NCBI RefSeq assembly: GCF_025698545.1
Contig: NC_068571.1
Span: forward strand, 46,967,733 to 47,031,732
Length of the DNA: 64,000 nucleotides
Direction: 5' to 3'
Source: Gossypium raimondii
Lineage: Eukaryota; Streptophyta; Magnoliopsida; Malvales; Malvaceae
Position 1 is the first letter of the stretch; each line of letters starts with the position of its first letter. Below, piece after piece: positions 12,396-24,816 of this stretch. Under the pieces are notes generated by a model that worked only from the letters and a program-made list of their open reading frames with translations, ran no database searches and was not told the origin of the DNA. The translations under genes and the position numbers were made by a program.

Positions 12396-12630
12396 TAGAG
12401 AAAAAATTGTATGAAACTGTGATCCCACATCATCTATATCCCTTCCTTCCCAATAGGATAATGACAAATCAGATTTTTCCTCTTAATTTTCAACTTTATT
12501 CTCCTGAAAAAATTCAAATCCAACTGAAAATGCTAAAAATCAGAGGAAAAATCTGATTTGTCATTCCCCTATCCTATTGAAAAGGGATATAGATTACGTA
12601 GAACCACAGTTTCATCTAATCCCTTCTCGT
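12396..12630. repeat. Near-perfect hairpin (foldback MITE or small-RNA precursor-like)
   Basis: Two arms of about 90 bp pair with high identity. The left arm runs from ATGAAACTGTG (12411) through ATCTATATCCCTT, CAATAGGATA and AATGACAAATCAGATTTTTC. The reverse complement of the right arm (ending near 12615) contains the same blocks in the same order. The loop is about 30 bp. It is non-coding. The size and high pairing fit a young MITE or an inverted-repeat locus that could feed small RNAs; the sequence alone does not decide. Confidence 0.6.
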
Positions 12631-13829
12631 GAAGTGAATAAATTTGTATATAATATTTCTTCTTTATCATTGTAGGTCTTTGTTTTAACTAAAATTAAAT
12701 GCCATAAAATTTTATTAAATAAAAATAGGGATCTTATCTTTTAAGTGGCTAATAATAATGGATACAAAGTTGATGTGTAACAAAGTATAACGCCTAGAGT
12801 AAAATTAAATATAAAACTAAAATTATATGAAAAGCAAGAGTTAAATTATTCGATTTAATTTTTATATTTTTATTTTAAGAATTTAAATTTTTAATTTAAA
12901 ATGTAAGTTCAATTATTAATAGCAGTAAAATTATTCTATTAAAGTCGATCTATTAAAATGTATAACATGGTTATAAAGTGAGTATTTTATTTTATTTCAA
13001 AATGTTACACTAGCGAACTTAGCAAAAAATTTGACAATATCAATATTTGGATTTGAATTTTAAAATAAAAACAGAAAAATTGAAATTTAATTGTAGGAAG
13101 AATACAACAGTTAGAAAGAGGAAGAAAATACATTTGGTATTTGGTTGAAGATGGTATGTTTTGCGAAAGCAACTTAATTTGGTTTTGGGAGTAATCTCAA
13201 AGCTCTTGATTTCAAAATTTTGGTGGGTAGCATTATAGAGTTAATTGCATAACAACTTCTCAAATTATGAACTTTATTTTAAATTGTTTCCTAAACTTCA
13301 AAATTATCAATGTTATATTAATCAATTCCTTTTATTATCGAAATCATTACTTTAATAATCAAATGACACTAAAATGTTGAGTGACATAATTTAAAATGAA
13401 AATTTCAAAGAAAAATAAAATGTTGCTGTATAACTTTTAAAATTTTAAACTAAAATCGAAAAAGAGAGAATGGACGATAGTTTCGAAAAAAGCTTCCAAA
13501 GCCTCGATACCAAAATTTTATAATATAAAATTTTTCTTTAATTTTTTCATTTTAAATTATATCACATAAGATTTGAAGTCTCATTTAATAGTTAAATTAA
13601 CAATTTTAGTAATGGAAGGAACTTATTTATTGATATAACATCGATAAATTGAGGATGTAATTAGAATGTATTAAAGTTTGAGGATTAATTTAAAATGAGG
13701 GTCATAATTTAGGAATGTTTGATGCAATTAACTCTAACATTGTAATATGATTTTAACTTGTTTTAAGTTATAAAAATATATAAAATTAAGAAATAAATAA
13801 GCAAAATTAAACAAATTTAATATAAAGAA
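12631..13829. other. AT-rich intergenic, no gene
   Basis: Worn MITE-like sequence. A region at about 13230-13740 has opposed arms (gagttaattgcataacaac near its left, tgatgcaattaactc near its right), which suggests another decayed foldback element of about 500 bp. Confidence 0.4.
13225..13738. repeat. Decayed foldback element
   Basis: The left end GAGTTAATTGCATAACAACTT and the right end TTGATGCAATTAACTC are imperfect reverse complements. Internal blocks also oppose each other, for example 'atcaatgttatattaat' near 13307 and 'attgatataacatcgat' near 13637. It is non-coding. Confidence 0.5.
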
Positions 13830-14194
13830 ACACTTCTCTAATTCTCCTCAATTTCAATATTGAACAAGTTGGTTCCTCTAAAAATAACAGAGCAATTTAG
13901 TCATTGTTAATTTTGAAAGTGAGAACCTAAGGATAATTAAGCACAACATCAATGTTTTGAGTCAATTAACATAATTTTAAATAGTTTAATAACAAATTAA
14001 ATCCTCAATATTTTCATATTCTATCAATTTGATCCCGATCCTACAAAAATTATCTGAAAAAAAGTATTAAAGTATTCAAAAGAATATAAAAATAACTTTA
14101 GCTTCATATATTGAGAGAGAACCCTAAACTTTGAGGACTAAACTTGTTATTATACTAATAAAAATATGAAAATTGACGAAAAACGTTATATTGT
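13830..14194. repeat. Left part of a foldback element (family F3) split by an LTR element
   Basis: Shares ordered phrases with the F3 copy at 36822-37310: 'cctcaatttcaatattgaacaa', 'gagcaatttagtc', 'tttgaaagtgag', then 'gttattatactaataaaaat'. The matching continuation ('gtgattaattgt...') resumes at 24820, beyond the LTR element, so the F3 copy appears to be the target site of that element. Confidence 0.5.
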
Positions 14195-15606
14195 TGATAG
14201 AAAGATAAATTCTTATTTTTAATATATTTATTTTGGCCAATTATTGAATAAAATGTTGTTAAATTTGGGTTTTCTTATCGGGAATGAATTTGATGTCTTG
14301 AATTCAAACTCTTACAAAAGGGACTAAATTAGAACAAAAAGCAAAGAGGAGGGCTTGATTGAAAGATTTAAAGATTTAAAGATGCCTGGATAAAGATTGA
14401 ATGATTTTTATATTGTTAAAACTCTATAATTAGTTTAAATTTAACTTTTAAATCTTTAATTTATTTAGTGATAATATTTAGGAAAAATCTAGCTAAATTT
14501 TAGCACAATAAAATTCTTTCTTTTTTCCCCTTCCTGCATGTGTTCTATTCTGCCATTTCAATTTTCTTTCTTTTGCTTTCAACATTTTTGGTTTATTTGC
14601 CTTTCAAGCCCCATTCCCTTTCTACTTTCCACAATTCCATTTAAACCATTTCTATACACCTTCAAGCATGACTCTTTTTATGATTAATTAAACCCTTTTT
14701 TAGCTTTAGCCTGGAAATTGCTCCAACAAAACAATCGTGAGATATGAACTCGTTCAAAAAAACCTCTCAATGCAGTATTTTCTATCTCTTTTGTATATGG
14801 GATAGTACAAATCCGTTCTTTAAAGTTGATTTAGCTTCGATTTAAAAACTGCACGTTGGGTTAGAGTTGTTTGACATACCGTTGGAAAGTCGAATCAGCC
14901 GTGCTGTGTCCGAATTCCCGCCAACAAATTGGCATGTCTAGGTGGAAAAAGCCAGTTGGATTCCGTCAAAGGAGATATAGATTGGATTCAAACGACCCAC
15001 ACGGTTGAGGTCGTTGATTCGAGTTGGGCTTTTCAGATCACAAGGTTGTCGAAATCTTGAATTTTGAACACGTGTATCACAGTTAGAAATTTGGCAAGAG
15101 TTAGTTTGTAGGTCATATTAGGATCGACTACATAAGGAAAAGTTAGCGGTTGAGACGTTCTTGGCCGCTATAACCAGCTTATCTCTTGGAAAGGAAAATC
15201 TATTTCAATGATCAATTCAAGATTGGAGTACACCAAGGCTACAATGATCAATTCAAGATTGGAGTACACCAAGGCTAAGGCTAAGCTTTAAAAAATATTT
15301 TATTTATCCATTTAATTTTATTTCACTTAATTTATTTTGCAATCACATTTTTACTTTATTTCATATACATATTTTCTTTTTCTTCTTTTAATATTATTAT
15401 TTTTATCCACTAAGCCCCCCCTTTTTAATTTCCAGCATTGCAACGCACTGATCGTGGGCATAATTGTTACCACGACAGTAATTCTGGTCACGAGAAAATG
15501 TGAAATTAGACAACCAGTCCCTGTGGATTCAACCCTATTGCTCTATACTGCTATTTACTGTTATTTTGTCGTAGGAATTTATATTTAGTGGTTTCGACGC
15601 CCATCA
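14195..15606 (+). repeat. 5' LTR of the gag-only element
   Basis: Pairs with 23382-24816 over most of its length. Shared phrases include 'cattcaaactcttacaaa'-like sequence near 14310 and 23470, 'catgactctttttatgatta' (14668 and 23948) and 'gcattgcaa' (15435 and 24646). It ends GCCCATCA. A direct duplication of about 35 bp lies at 15207-15276. Confidence 0.75.
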
Positions 15607-15611
15607 AATTT

Positions 15612-15630
15612 TGACGCCGTTGCGAGGGAT
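15612..15630 (+). other. Primer-binding site of the gag-only element
   Basis: TGACGCCGTTGCGAGGGAT lies 5 bp inside the 5' LTR. It closely resembles the tRNA-Asp-complementary site typical of Athila/Tat elements (TGGCGCCGTTGCCGGGGA, recalled). Confidence 0.7.
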
Positions 15631-18325
15631 TGGTGAAAATTCTTAATTTTTGTTTATTTTCTTTATTATCAAGTCAGAACCGGGGACTCTAGAATTTGTA
15701 CCGAAAATAGAAAAGTTAGCCCGAGCACTTCGAAGAGAAGCCATTCGGCGTGGTAAACAACCACATCCTGATTTCGAAATAGGATCTTATATCGAAAAAA
15801 TTTTCTCATTCGAAGATTCAGACGAAACGATGAATCAAACTATGCGCCAACTTGCAGATTCACCAAATGAACAACAACCACTATGCATAACCTATCCGGC
15901 GGGTGAAACACTGTTCGAGTTAACATTGGGATTAATTCATTTGTTGCCTACTTTTTACGGTTTGAAAAACAAGAACCTCCACACTCATTTGAAAGAGTTC
16001 CACATTAATTCATTTATTGCCTACTTTCCGTGATTTGAAAAACGAGAACCCTTACATTTATCTAAAAAAGTTCCACATGGTTTGTCTAAGTATGAAACTA
16101 GAAGGAGTAACTGAAGATCAAATAAAACTTCGAGTTTTTCCCTTATCGTTAGCTGACTCTGCTAGAGAATGGTTGTTTTATTTACCTCCAGGATCTGTTA
16201 ATACTTGGACTAATATGTCTCGATTATTTCTTGACAGGTTTTTCCCAGCAGCTCGAGCAGCCAAATTAAGGAGAAGTATAGTCGGAATACAACAAAAGGA
16301 AGTAGAGTCACTATATGAATATTGAGAGCGATACAAGAAGTTGTGAGCAAGTTGCCCACAACATGGTCTGTCTGAACAGTAGCTCTTACAGTATTTTTAC
16401 GAGGGGTTACTCCTAATGGAAATGAAGATGATTGATGCCGCTAGTGGAGGGACACTTGTGAACATGACTCTTCAAAGAGCTAAGGAATTAATTTTTGTAA
16501 TAGCCCAATTTTCAGTAGTGTTAGAACAGTGATTTGAAATCACTAAATTCAATGAAAAAGTTAGAAAAAATTATTAATTAATAATTATAAGTTAAGCGTA
16601 ATTTTAGAAATGTTTTTGAATTAGTGAATTTTGTGATTTAAAAGAAATTATTAGGTAAATTGGGTTGAAAACGAGGTATCGAGACCTCGATATTATAAAC
16701 TGAGCCGTAAATATTTTTATAAATATTTACGGAGTGTCATTAGGGTAGTATTAAAGTTTCGTTAAGAAATTTTAACATTTCGATGGTTAATTGATTAAAA
16801 AGGACAAAATTGGAAAAAATGTATTTCCGGGACTCCATTCTAGTAAAACAAACTAGTAAAATAATTATTAAAAGATTTATAGAATTAGTTATATAACCAA
16901 TTGGATTTTAGTTAAGTGAATTTAGTTAAATTAAAGTTAATTGAGTATTAGGATTAAATTGAATTAAGTGTGAAAGTTAATTATACAATAGAAAAAGGTG
17001 AAAGGACTAAACTAATAATTAAACCATAAAAGTGACAAGTGTGTGGTAATTATAAATAAATGTGTAATAAATATATGTATACATTTGTAATTAATATATG
17101 TACATACTTATTAATTAAGTAAAAGATATTAATATATTATGTTATTATTAATTAAATAGAAAAAAAAATAAAAGATAGAAAAATAGAATAGAAACAGAAT
17201 AGGAAAACGAAAACAGGGGAGAAAGGAAAGAAAACTAAAAAGGGAAGGAAAGAAAGAAAATTTGGGATTTCAAGGTTCAAGGTTTGATTGGTAAGCCAAT
17301 TTAGCCCATTTTCTTATAATTTTTGAGTTTTTGGAATCCTAGAACAAAGTATTATTGGATTTATGTTGAAATTTTGGAAGTTATTAGATTTCTAGACATT
17401 GATTATGTTGAATAAATGAAAGAACTAGGGTTAAATTAATTTAATTTCAAGTTAAAATTTAGTAAAGGATTTTATTGTAAAATAAATTGTAAGTTTTGAA
17501 TAGTAGGGACTAAATTGAAAGAATCTCGAAATTAGGGATTTATGATAAAAATAAGATGTTAAGTTTAAGTTTAGTTGAAATTTGAGTAGAAATGAGGTAT
17601 GAATTGAGATGGAAAAATAAATGAATTTAGTTAGGGATTAAATTAAAATTGAGATGAAAATAAAATAGAAATTCAAGTATTAGATGAAAAATTAATATTT
17701 TATTAATGATTATGAAAATTATCTTAATTTTTCGTAGCTAATATCGCACCCAAGGCATCCACGAAGAAAGGAAAAGAAAAAGTGGACGAGGCGTAGACAC
17801 GAGAATCACGGTTTGTATTACTATAATTCAAATCTATTTATTATTAATTTTTATATTTTAATTAAAATGCATGGTAAGTAAAATTACTTAAGCAATTGAA
17901 ATGATAATAGTGATTTGGATTGAATCAAATTGAATTGAATGAAGAAAATACGTGAGTATTTGAAATGTATATTGATTGAAAAATAATTAGTGATTTGAAT
18001 TTGATTGGAAAAGGAATTAAAAATATGAATTGAATAAAAGTGAGTTAAATTATGATTATGAGTGAATATGTGAATTGTGTATTGATTGAAAAGTGTTTGA
18101 ATTGAATCGAAGTATGATTATATGTGAATATCTGAAATATGTATTGGTATTGAATTGTATATTGATTAGAAAGTGGGAAGTGAATCTGAATTGAATTGTG
18201 ATTGAATTGAAAGTGAATTTGAAATAGAAAAATTATTTGAATACCCTATTAACTAGTCGGGCTGAGTTGGATATAGTTGGCATGCGATAAGATTGGAAGT
18301 GTTCAGGGATACTTCGACCTTGAGT

Positions 18326-18427
18326 CGATGAGACACTAGGTGTCATACTGGGTGTCAACTATCGCTTCGAACTATCCGATGAGACACTGGGTGCCATTCT
18401 GGTGTGTTTGGTTGGATTCGTGTATCC
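18326..18427. repeat. Two 51-bp tandem units inside the solo LTR
   Basis: Each unit begins CGATGAGACACT (18326 and 18377) and contains a short dyad (GACACTAGGTGTC in the first, CACTGGGTG in the second). Confidence 0.6.
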
Positions 18428-18801
18428 GCTAAGGTCCGAGTCTTGTTAGTAGGGGTAAATAATTGAAATGAGAAAATTTGAATAAGTGTGATTGATTGAG
18501 CTATGGGAAGAAATGAGAAAGTAAAATTGTGAATTGATATGTGAATTGGAAATCGAGATATGAGATTTGAAGATATGAACCCAAAGTTCATGATGTGATT
18601 AAGAGTAAATTTTTGTTATATGATATTAGTGAGTACAAATTGCAATAGAATTGATATTGAATATATTGATAAATTGAATGAATTGTATATGAATTGAAAT
18701 GAACTATTGGAATTAGATGTGAAAAATCCAATGGAATTGAGATAGTGAAATAAGGTATGAATACAATTAAATACAAGATTTGAAATATTGCTTATTGTTA
18801 T

Positions 18802-21252
18802 TGTAATCACTAAATTTTGCCAAGGTAGGGTCTCGGGCCGGGCTGGTCTCATATAGGCCCAACGATTGGGCCCATTAGGATTTTATTTTGGAATTGTCTT
18901 AGTCCATTTTTAATTTCTATTTTAAATATTAATAAAATAGTAGTAATAAAAAATCTCGAAAAAAATATAAAATGCAAAAAATAAAAATTACATTTTAACC
19001 TCTGTACTTTTTGAAAATTATATTTTGGCCCCCAATTTTTTCAAAAATTACATTTTAACCCCTAATATTTTGTAAATTATATTTGGGCCCCTAAACTTTT
19101 TAGAAATTACACTTCAGCCCTATATTTTAATAAAATTTCATTTTGCCCCAGAAACTTTGCGCCATCTACAATTTAGTCCTTCTAGACTTGTCAAATCACC
19201 CAATCGGTAGCCGAGCTACTCCAGCAGCCTCCCTAGGCCATGATTGCTCCACTGCCACCTGCAAACAAAGAGAAAGAAGACAAAGTGAGCAGATTAAAAG
19301 GAAGAAATTGAAAGGGAAGAGGGGGGTTCTCAAATTTCAAATACAAAAGAAAAAAAAGAGCAGAGAAAGTTCAAAAAAAATAAAACCAGCAGCAAGCCAA
19401 AGAGCCCCCACCACCGCCACATCCGTGCCACCGTATCCTCCGCCGTAGCACCGCCGTCGTCAACACCTACAAAGCAAAGCAAAAAAAAACAGCAAGAAAT
19501 CAACAAAAAAAACAACCAAGAAGAAAAAGAAGCAGCCAAGAAGAAAGAGAAGAAGAAAGAAGAAGAGAAGAGGAGACGCCGGAGACCGTCGCACCGGGCG
19601 GAGGAAGCGGCGACGGCGAGGACGAGCAAAGTCGAAGGGAAGAAAGAAGAAAGAAAGAAAGAAAAAGAGAAAAAAAAGAAAGAAAAAAGAGAAAAATGAA
19701 AGAAAAGGAAAAAAGAAAAATATAAAAAATATATATATAACAGTCGGGTCTATTTGACCCGACCCGTTCGAATTGACCCGACCCGTGTGAATTGACCCGA
19801 CCCGTTGCAGCAGCCCCCAGCAGCAGTTCAACAGCAGGTTGAATTCAGCCCAACAGCAGTGGCAGCCCAAGCAGCAGAAGAAAGAAAAAATAGCAGGCCT
19901 GTAGCAGGCCTATTGTGCCAGCCCAGTAACGCAGGCCCAACTCAGACCCATTCCAACAGCCAGCAAGCCCAGTCCCTTGGCAGCCCAATAACATCAGCCC
20001 AACAGCAAAAAAGGTCCAAACAACCCATAACTTTGGGTTTTGGTAAATTTTTGTTCTTTTAATTTTGCTTAAATATTTAAATATTGTCTCTTTTTAATAT
20101 TATTGCATATTTTTAAGTTTTTTTTATTTTTTTATGTTTCTTAATTTTATTTTATTTTAACTTTTAGATTCGAATAATTTTGATGCATAAGGCAACGAAC
20201 CGATTTATTAAGTCATCGAATTCATTGCTATGTTGGGTGAATATCGATGGCTCGTGTTGGATACGGGACGCCCTTTTTAAAAAAAAACGAAATAAATAAA
20301 AATAAGAATTTCTCGTGTTTTAATAGAATCACGATTAATTATTAAGTCGAATCGATTTGATACTAAATCGAAGATTTCATCGCCATGTCGGGGTGAATAT
20401 CATCGATTCTTGTTAAATACGGTACGTTTTTTTTAAAAAAATCGTGTTTTCAAAAGTTTTCATGTTTCCAAAATTTCTCATGTCTCAAAAAAAAAAATAA
20501 TGAAATTTCCCGTGTTTCAAAAAAATATAATCGTGTTTTTTAAAAATAATTTCAATATTTCAAATTTTTTGTGTTTTCAAAATTTCTCGTGTAAAAAAAA
20601 AATTTCGACTTTTCGCTTTTCCAAAAATTTTCATGTTTTTCAAAACTTGTCGTGTTTTCAAAAATTTTCTTGTTTTCAACAATTCCCGCATTTCACAAAT
20701 TTTCGTATTTTTTTTGTCTTAAAAAAATCTCGTGTTTCAAAAATTGTCGTGTTTTAAAAATTTCTGTTTTTCTAAAATTTCCGTGTTTTAAAAATTCTCG
20801 TGTTTTAAAAAAAATTCTCGTGTTTAAAAAATTTTCGTTTTTTTTTAAATTTGTGCTTCAAAATTCTAGAGTTTTAAAACAAAATTCTCGTGTTTTAATG
20901 GATCACGACTAAATATTTAATTGAACTCTTATTTTTGAAAATTAAGACAACATGCGTTTAACAAGATACCAATTTTAGGCGTCGCGAGGGTGCTAATACC
21001 TACCTCGCGCGTAACCGATTCCCGAACCCTAATTTTCTCTGGATTTTGATGTGGACCTAAAATCGACTCTTTTTTTTAGAAAATTTGAAAAATAATTTTT
21101 CTTTTAAAAAAAGAGAATTTATTAGGTGTCCGATCATTCCTATAAAAAAGATCGGTGACGACTCCCTTTTTAAATAAATTGAAACTCTGCTTTCAAATTT
21201 TTAATAATCACTTCAATTAGCGCTCGTGCCCAAATTTTTTTAGGTCGCTACA
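18802..21252 (+). mobile_element. Nested solo LTR with perfect 5-bp target duplication
   Basis: Begins TGTAATCACTAAATTTTGCC and ends TTTAGGTCGCTACA. It is flanked by the perfect direct repeat GTTAT (18797-18801 and 21253-21257). Length is 2451 bp. It contains 'ctaatacctacctcgcg' and 'gatcggtgacgactccc' near its 3' end, phrases I associate with large Tat/Athila-type LTRs. There is no coding domain; apparent ORFs on its minus strand are low-complexity Phe/Leu runs. It is the youngest visible layer of this stack. Confidence 0.8.
20441..20900. repeat. Short-unit repeat array (CTCGTGTTT plus A-run)
   Basis: About twenty imperfect units of 15-25 bp built from (T)CTCGTGTTTT followed by an A-rich run. 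They include TTCTCGTGTTTTAAAA and variants with ATG, GTC or CCG in place of CTC. It lies within the nested solo LTR. Confidence 0.7.
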
Positions 21253-22914
21253 GTTATTAATTATCAAGTTGATTTAAAGTATGAGAAAATTAATGAATAA
21301 TTGTAGACATAAATTAAATGTATATAATTTATCGATTAATGTTATAAATTTGAATTATGGTAATACCATTGAGTATACCCATACTCAGCATACGTTTGTT
21401 TCCGTGCGCAGGTTAGTAGAAAGCCAGTGTCCGATCCAGCATCCAGAGCAATCATCACCTCAGATAAATTTTAGTGATGTACCTTTCTTTTGATAATGTG
21501 GCATGTATCTAGGTGATGTATTGATTAAAGTACGCTATGTATGTTATTTATTTGTGAATTAGTTATAAGTTATCTGATATGTCCAGTAATGCTCCGTAAT
21601 CCTGTTTCGGCGACATTTTAGGGTTAGGGGTTGTTACAAATTTCAACCGTGGCTGCAAATTCTAAACAGTATCGACCACCTATGAAACCTACGAGAAGGG
21701 TTCATGAGCTAAGTACTCATTCCTTAGTAGATAAGATAGATGAACTTACTAATATGGTTAAAAATATGATTGTAGGAAAGATGAACCCAGCTCAGTTATG
21801 CAGGATTTGCACTAAGCTTGATCATCCTACTGACTCGTGCTCGATTTTACAGGACACAACTATACAAGTAGATGTCGTTGGGAACTCTCCAGGGAAACCT
21901 CAAAAGCGCTATGATCCATATTCGAACAACGTACAATGCAGGGTGGAGAGACCACCTGAGTCTAAGCTATGGATCAAACTCTCGATACAATCAACCATAT
22001 CAACTAAGACCACCTCTGCCTCAACAATATCTACCTGCAAAGTCATCTCTTGAAGCCATAGTAGAAAGGTTGGTCGTTAGTACTGAAAAGTTCCAACAAA
22101 AGTCTGAGGCGCCCTTCCAAGAAATTGATCAGCAAATAATTAAGTTAGCACTACGATTAGTCGTTTGGAGAACTAAGGAAAATTTCCATCTCAAATCGAG
22201 CCAAACCCACGTCAAAATGCGAGTGTTATGACCGTTAAAGATGGAACAGAGTCAAAACTAGTGTCTGGCACGAGTTGTGACCATGACGCTGAATAGGAAG
22301 AACAAAAAGCCGAACCAGCAACTTCCACAAAGCCGACACCATAGAAAACATTTGTTGGACCTCCACCATTCCCTAGAAGGCTTGCCCAAGTTAAAAAGGA
22401 ACAAGAGGAGCAACTACCTTCAACTATGGATGAACGACTTCATCGTATTGAAACTCACCTTGAAACAATTGAAGCAAACATCTCAAGCATCCTCAACATA
22501 TTACAAAGCAGTCACTTCCATCGTCCTCCGACCCATTGAATATACACGGGGAGTACACTTTGCCTAAACTTTTATTATTCTTTTTTGCACATTGTGGGCA
22601 ACGTGGGCTAAGTAGGGGGGAGGATCTTGCCAAACTTTCTTCTTTGCATGTGTTTTGCTAAGAATATTTCTTAATTCGTTTCAGAAATATACCTCTAATT
22701 CTTATGCTTAGTTTATTTAAATAAGTGGGTGAATCATGAATAACTATTGCTTGCTTGATTACTAAATATTTTGTAGAATTGAAAATGTTATGCCTCAGTC
22801 AATATTTGATGAAAATTGTTGGCTCTTTTGAACTTGCCTGATGAAAGCACTCGTTTGAATAAATAAATAAATTTGTTAATACCTTGGTTAAAAGTGAAGA
22901 TTTGGAAATGTGAC

Positions 22915-23116
22915 CAAGTTGAGTAACTGGGATGAGGTGCTTGAGTTGTCATATATTTCACGTCAAAAGGTTTGGTGACAAGCCGAAACTTGTAACACTC
23001 AGCTAACCGAGTTGCCTTGAAAAAGGAGAAATAAATCGATTAGGGGCATATGAAATTGAGTAATTAGGATGAGGTACTTGGGTTGTCATCTCACTTCGTG
23101 TCAAAAGACTTAATAA
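22915..23116. repeat. Two-copy direct repeat in the 3' untranslated part of the gag-only element
   Basis: The phrase 'gatgaggtgcttgagttgtc' (near 22930) recurs as 'gatgaggtacttgggttgtc' (near 23050), each followed by a 'gtcaaaag' block. The period is about 121 bp. It is part of the element's non-coding 3' region. Confidence 0.55.
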
Positions 23117-23381
23117 AATAAAAAATAAAAATATATGTTGGGTATGATCATTTCGCATGTTTGATTAAGCCTAAATTTAGTGAAATAGTTGAATTTGACA
23201 TACTGTTCGAGATTTTATAAAATGCTTATTAATTGAATTTAGCAATTGTTTATTTTTTATTCACCTAATTATTTGAAGTATGCTTGACTAGGTTAGAGGG
23301 TTTTGATTTTGAAAAGGATTAACGAGTTATTTTTAGTGGATATCATGCTTGAGGACAAGCACCGGCTAAGTAGGGGGAATT

Positions 23382-24816
23382 TCATAGCAAGATAAATTCG
23401 TATTTTTAATATATTTATCTCTTAAATTTGGGGTTTTCTTATCAGGAATGAAGTTGGTATGCTGAATTCAAACTCTTACAAAAAGGGACTAAATTGGAAC
23501 AAAAAGCAAAGAGGAGAGCTTGATTGAAAGATTAAAGATTTAAAAATGGTTGGATAAAGACTAAAGGGTTGAATATAAAAAAATTTGAATAAAGATGGAA
23601 GGATTTTTGATATTGTTAAAACTCTGTAATTAGTTTAAATTTAATCTCTAGTTTAAATTTGATTTTTAAAATTTTGATTTATTTAGTGATAATATTTAGG
23701 AAAATTTAACTAAAATTTAACACTAAAAGTGTGTATAAATACCTAGTGGCTATAACCAACTAAACACACACTAGGCTTCAGGCATTTAATAAAATTCTTT
23801 CTTTTTTCCTCTTCCTGCGTGTGTTCTATTCTGCCATTTCAATTTTCTTTCTTTTGCTTTCAATGTTTTTGGTTTATTTGCCTTTCAAGCCCCTTTCCCT
23901 TTCCACTTTCCACAATTCCATTTAAACCATTTCTATACACCTTCCAGCATGACTCTTTTTATGATTAACTAAACCCCTTTTTAGGTTTAGCCCGAAAATT
24001 ACTCCAAGAAAACAATCATGAGATACGAACCGCTCAAAAAAATCTCTCAACGCAGTATTTTCTCTCTCTTTAGTATATAGGATAGTACAAATTCGTCCCT
24101 TAAAGTTAATTCAGCTTCGATTCGAAAAGTGCACGTTGGGTTGGAGTTGTTTGGCATACAGCTGGGAAGTTGAATTGGCCGTGACGTGTTCGAATTCCTG
24201 CGAACAAATTGACGTGTCTAGGTGGAAAAAGCCAGTTGGATTCAGTCAAGGGAGATAGAGATTGGATTTAAACAACCCACGCAGTTGAGGCCGTTGATTC
24301 GAATTAGGCTTTTCAGATCGTAAGATTGTCAAAATCTTGAATTGTGAATACGTGTATCGTAGTTAGAAATTTGGCAATAGTTGGTTTGCAGGTCATACTG
24401 GGATCTATTACATGAGGAAAAGTTGGCGGTTAGGACGTTCTTGGTCACTAATCGATTTAAGATTGGAGCACACCGAGGCTAAGACTAAGCTTTAAAAAAT
24501 ATTTTATTTATCCATTTAATTTTTTTTCACTTAAATTTTTTTTTGCAATAAGGTTTTTACTTTATTTCATATACATATTTTCTTTTTCTTCTTTTAATAT
24601 TATTATCTTTATCCACTAAACCTTTCCTTTTTTTTTATTTTCTAGCATTGCAATGCATAGGTTGTGGGCATGATTGTTACCACAACAATAATTCTAGTCA
24701 CAAGAAAAGGCGAAATTAGACAACCGATCTTTGTGGATTCGACCCTACTGTTCTATACTATTATTTATTGTTATTCTGTCTAAGGAATTTATATTTGGTG
24801 GTTTCAACGCCCATTA
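23382..24816 (+). repeat. 3' LTR of the gag-only element
   Basis: Mate of 14195-15606. It contains a TATA-like TGTATAAATACC near 23732 and ends GCCCATTA. The purine tract AGTAGGGGGAA lies just upstream. Confidence 0.75.

Larger units (their letters stand above)
16496..21638 (+). mobile_element. Solo LTR (Gypsy-like) inserted in the gag region, itself hosting another LTR
   Basis: Begins TGTAATAGCCC and ends GGGTTAGGGGTTGTTACA, the paired ends of a large plant Gypsy LTR. The left flank and right flank (aattt, with one extra T on the left) fit a 5-bp target duplication. After removing the nested element the LTR is about 2.7 kb. No PBS, gag or pol is inside, so it is a solo LTR left by recombination. 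It contains two 51-bp tandem units near 18326-18427. Confidence 0.7.
14195..24816 (+). mobile_element. Gag-only LTR retrotransposon (Ty3/Gypsy, Athila/Tat-like, TR-GAG type), fossil
   Basis: Two related LTRs (14195-15606 and 23382-24816) bound the element. The flanks attgt and gttgt agree at four of five bases as a target duplication. A primer-binding site resembling the tRNA-Asp type (TGACGCCGTTGCGAGGGAT, 15612-15630) follows the first LTR, and a purine-rich tract (about 23369-23379) precedes the second. The only coding matter is gag, in two parts separated by an inserted solo LTR: a capsid-like domain (about 15660-16495) and a downstream part with a CCHC knuckle near 21800-21850. No protease, reverse transcriptase or integrase region is visible, so it fits non-autonomous 'terminal repeat with gag' elements. 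It is broken in several places, and the LTRs differ widely, so it is old. The LTR and PBS style, not a search, supports the lineage. Confidence 0.75.

Noticed and set aside
19330-19870. Long minus-strand ORFs rich in Phe, Leu and Ser
   Set aside because: They are the shadow of purine-rich low-complexity DNA in the nested solo LTR; there is no domain and the composition is extreme.
16496-21638. A full-length retrotransposon at this site
   Set aside because: No PBS, gag, pol or second LTR was found between the ends; the paired termini and flanks fit a solo LTR with another solo LTR inside.
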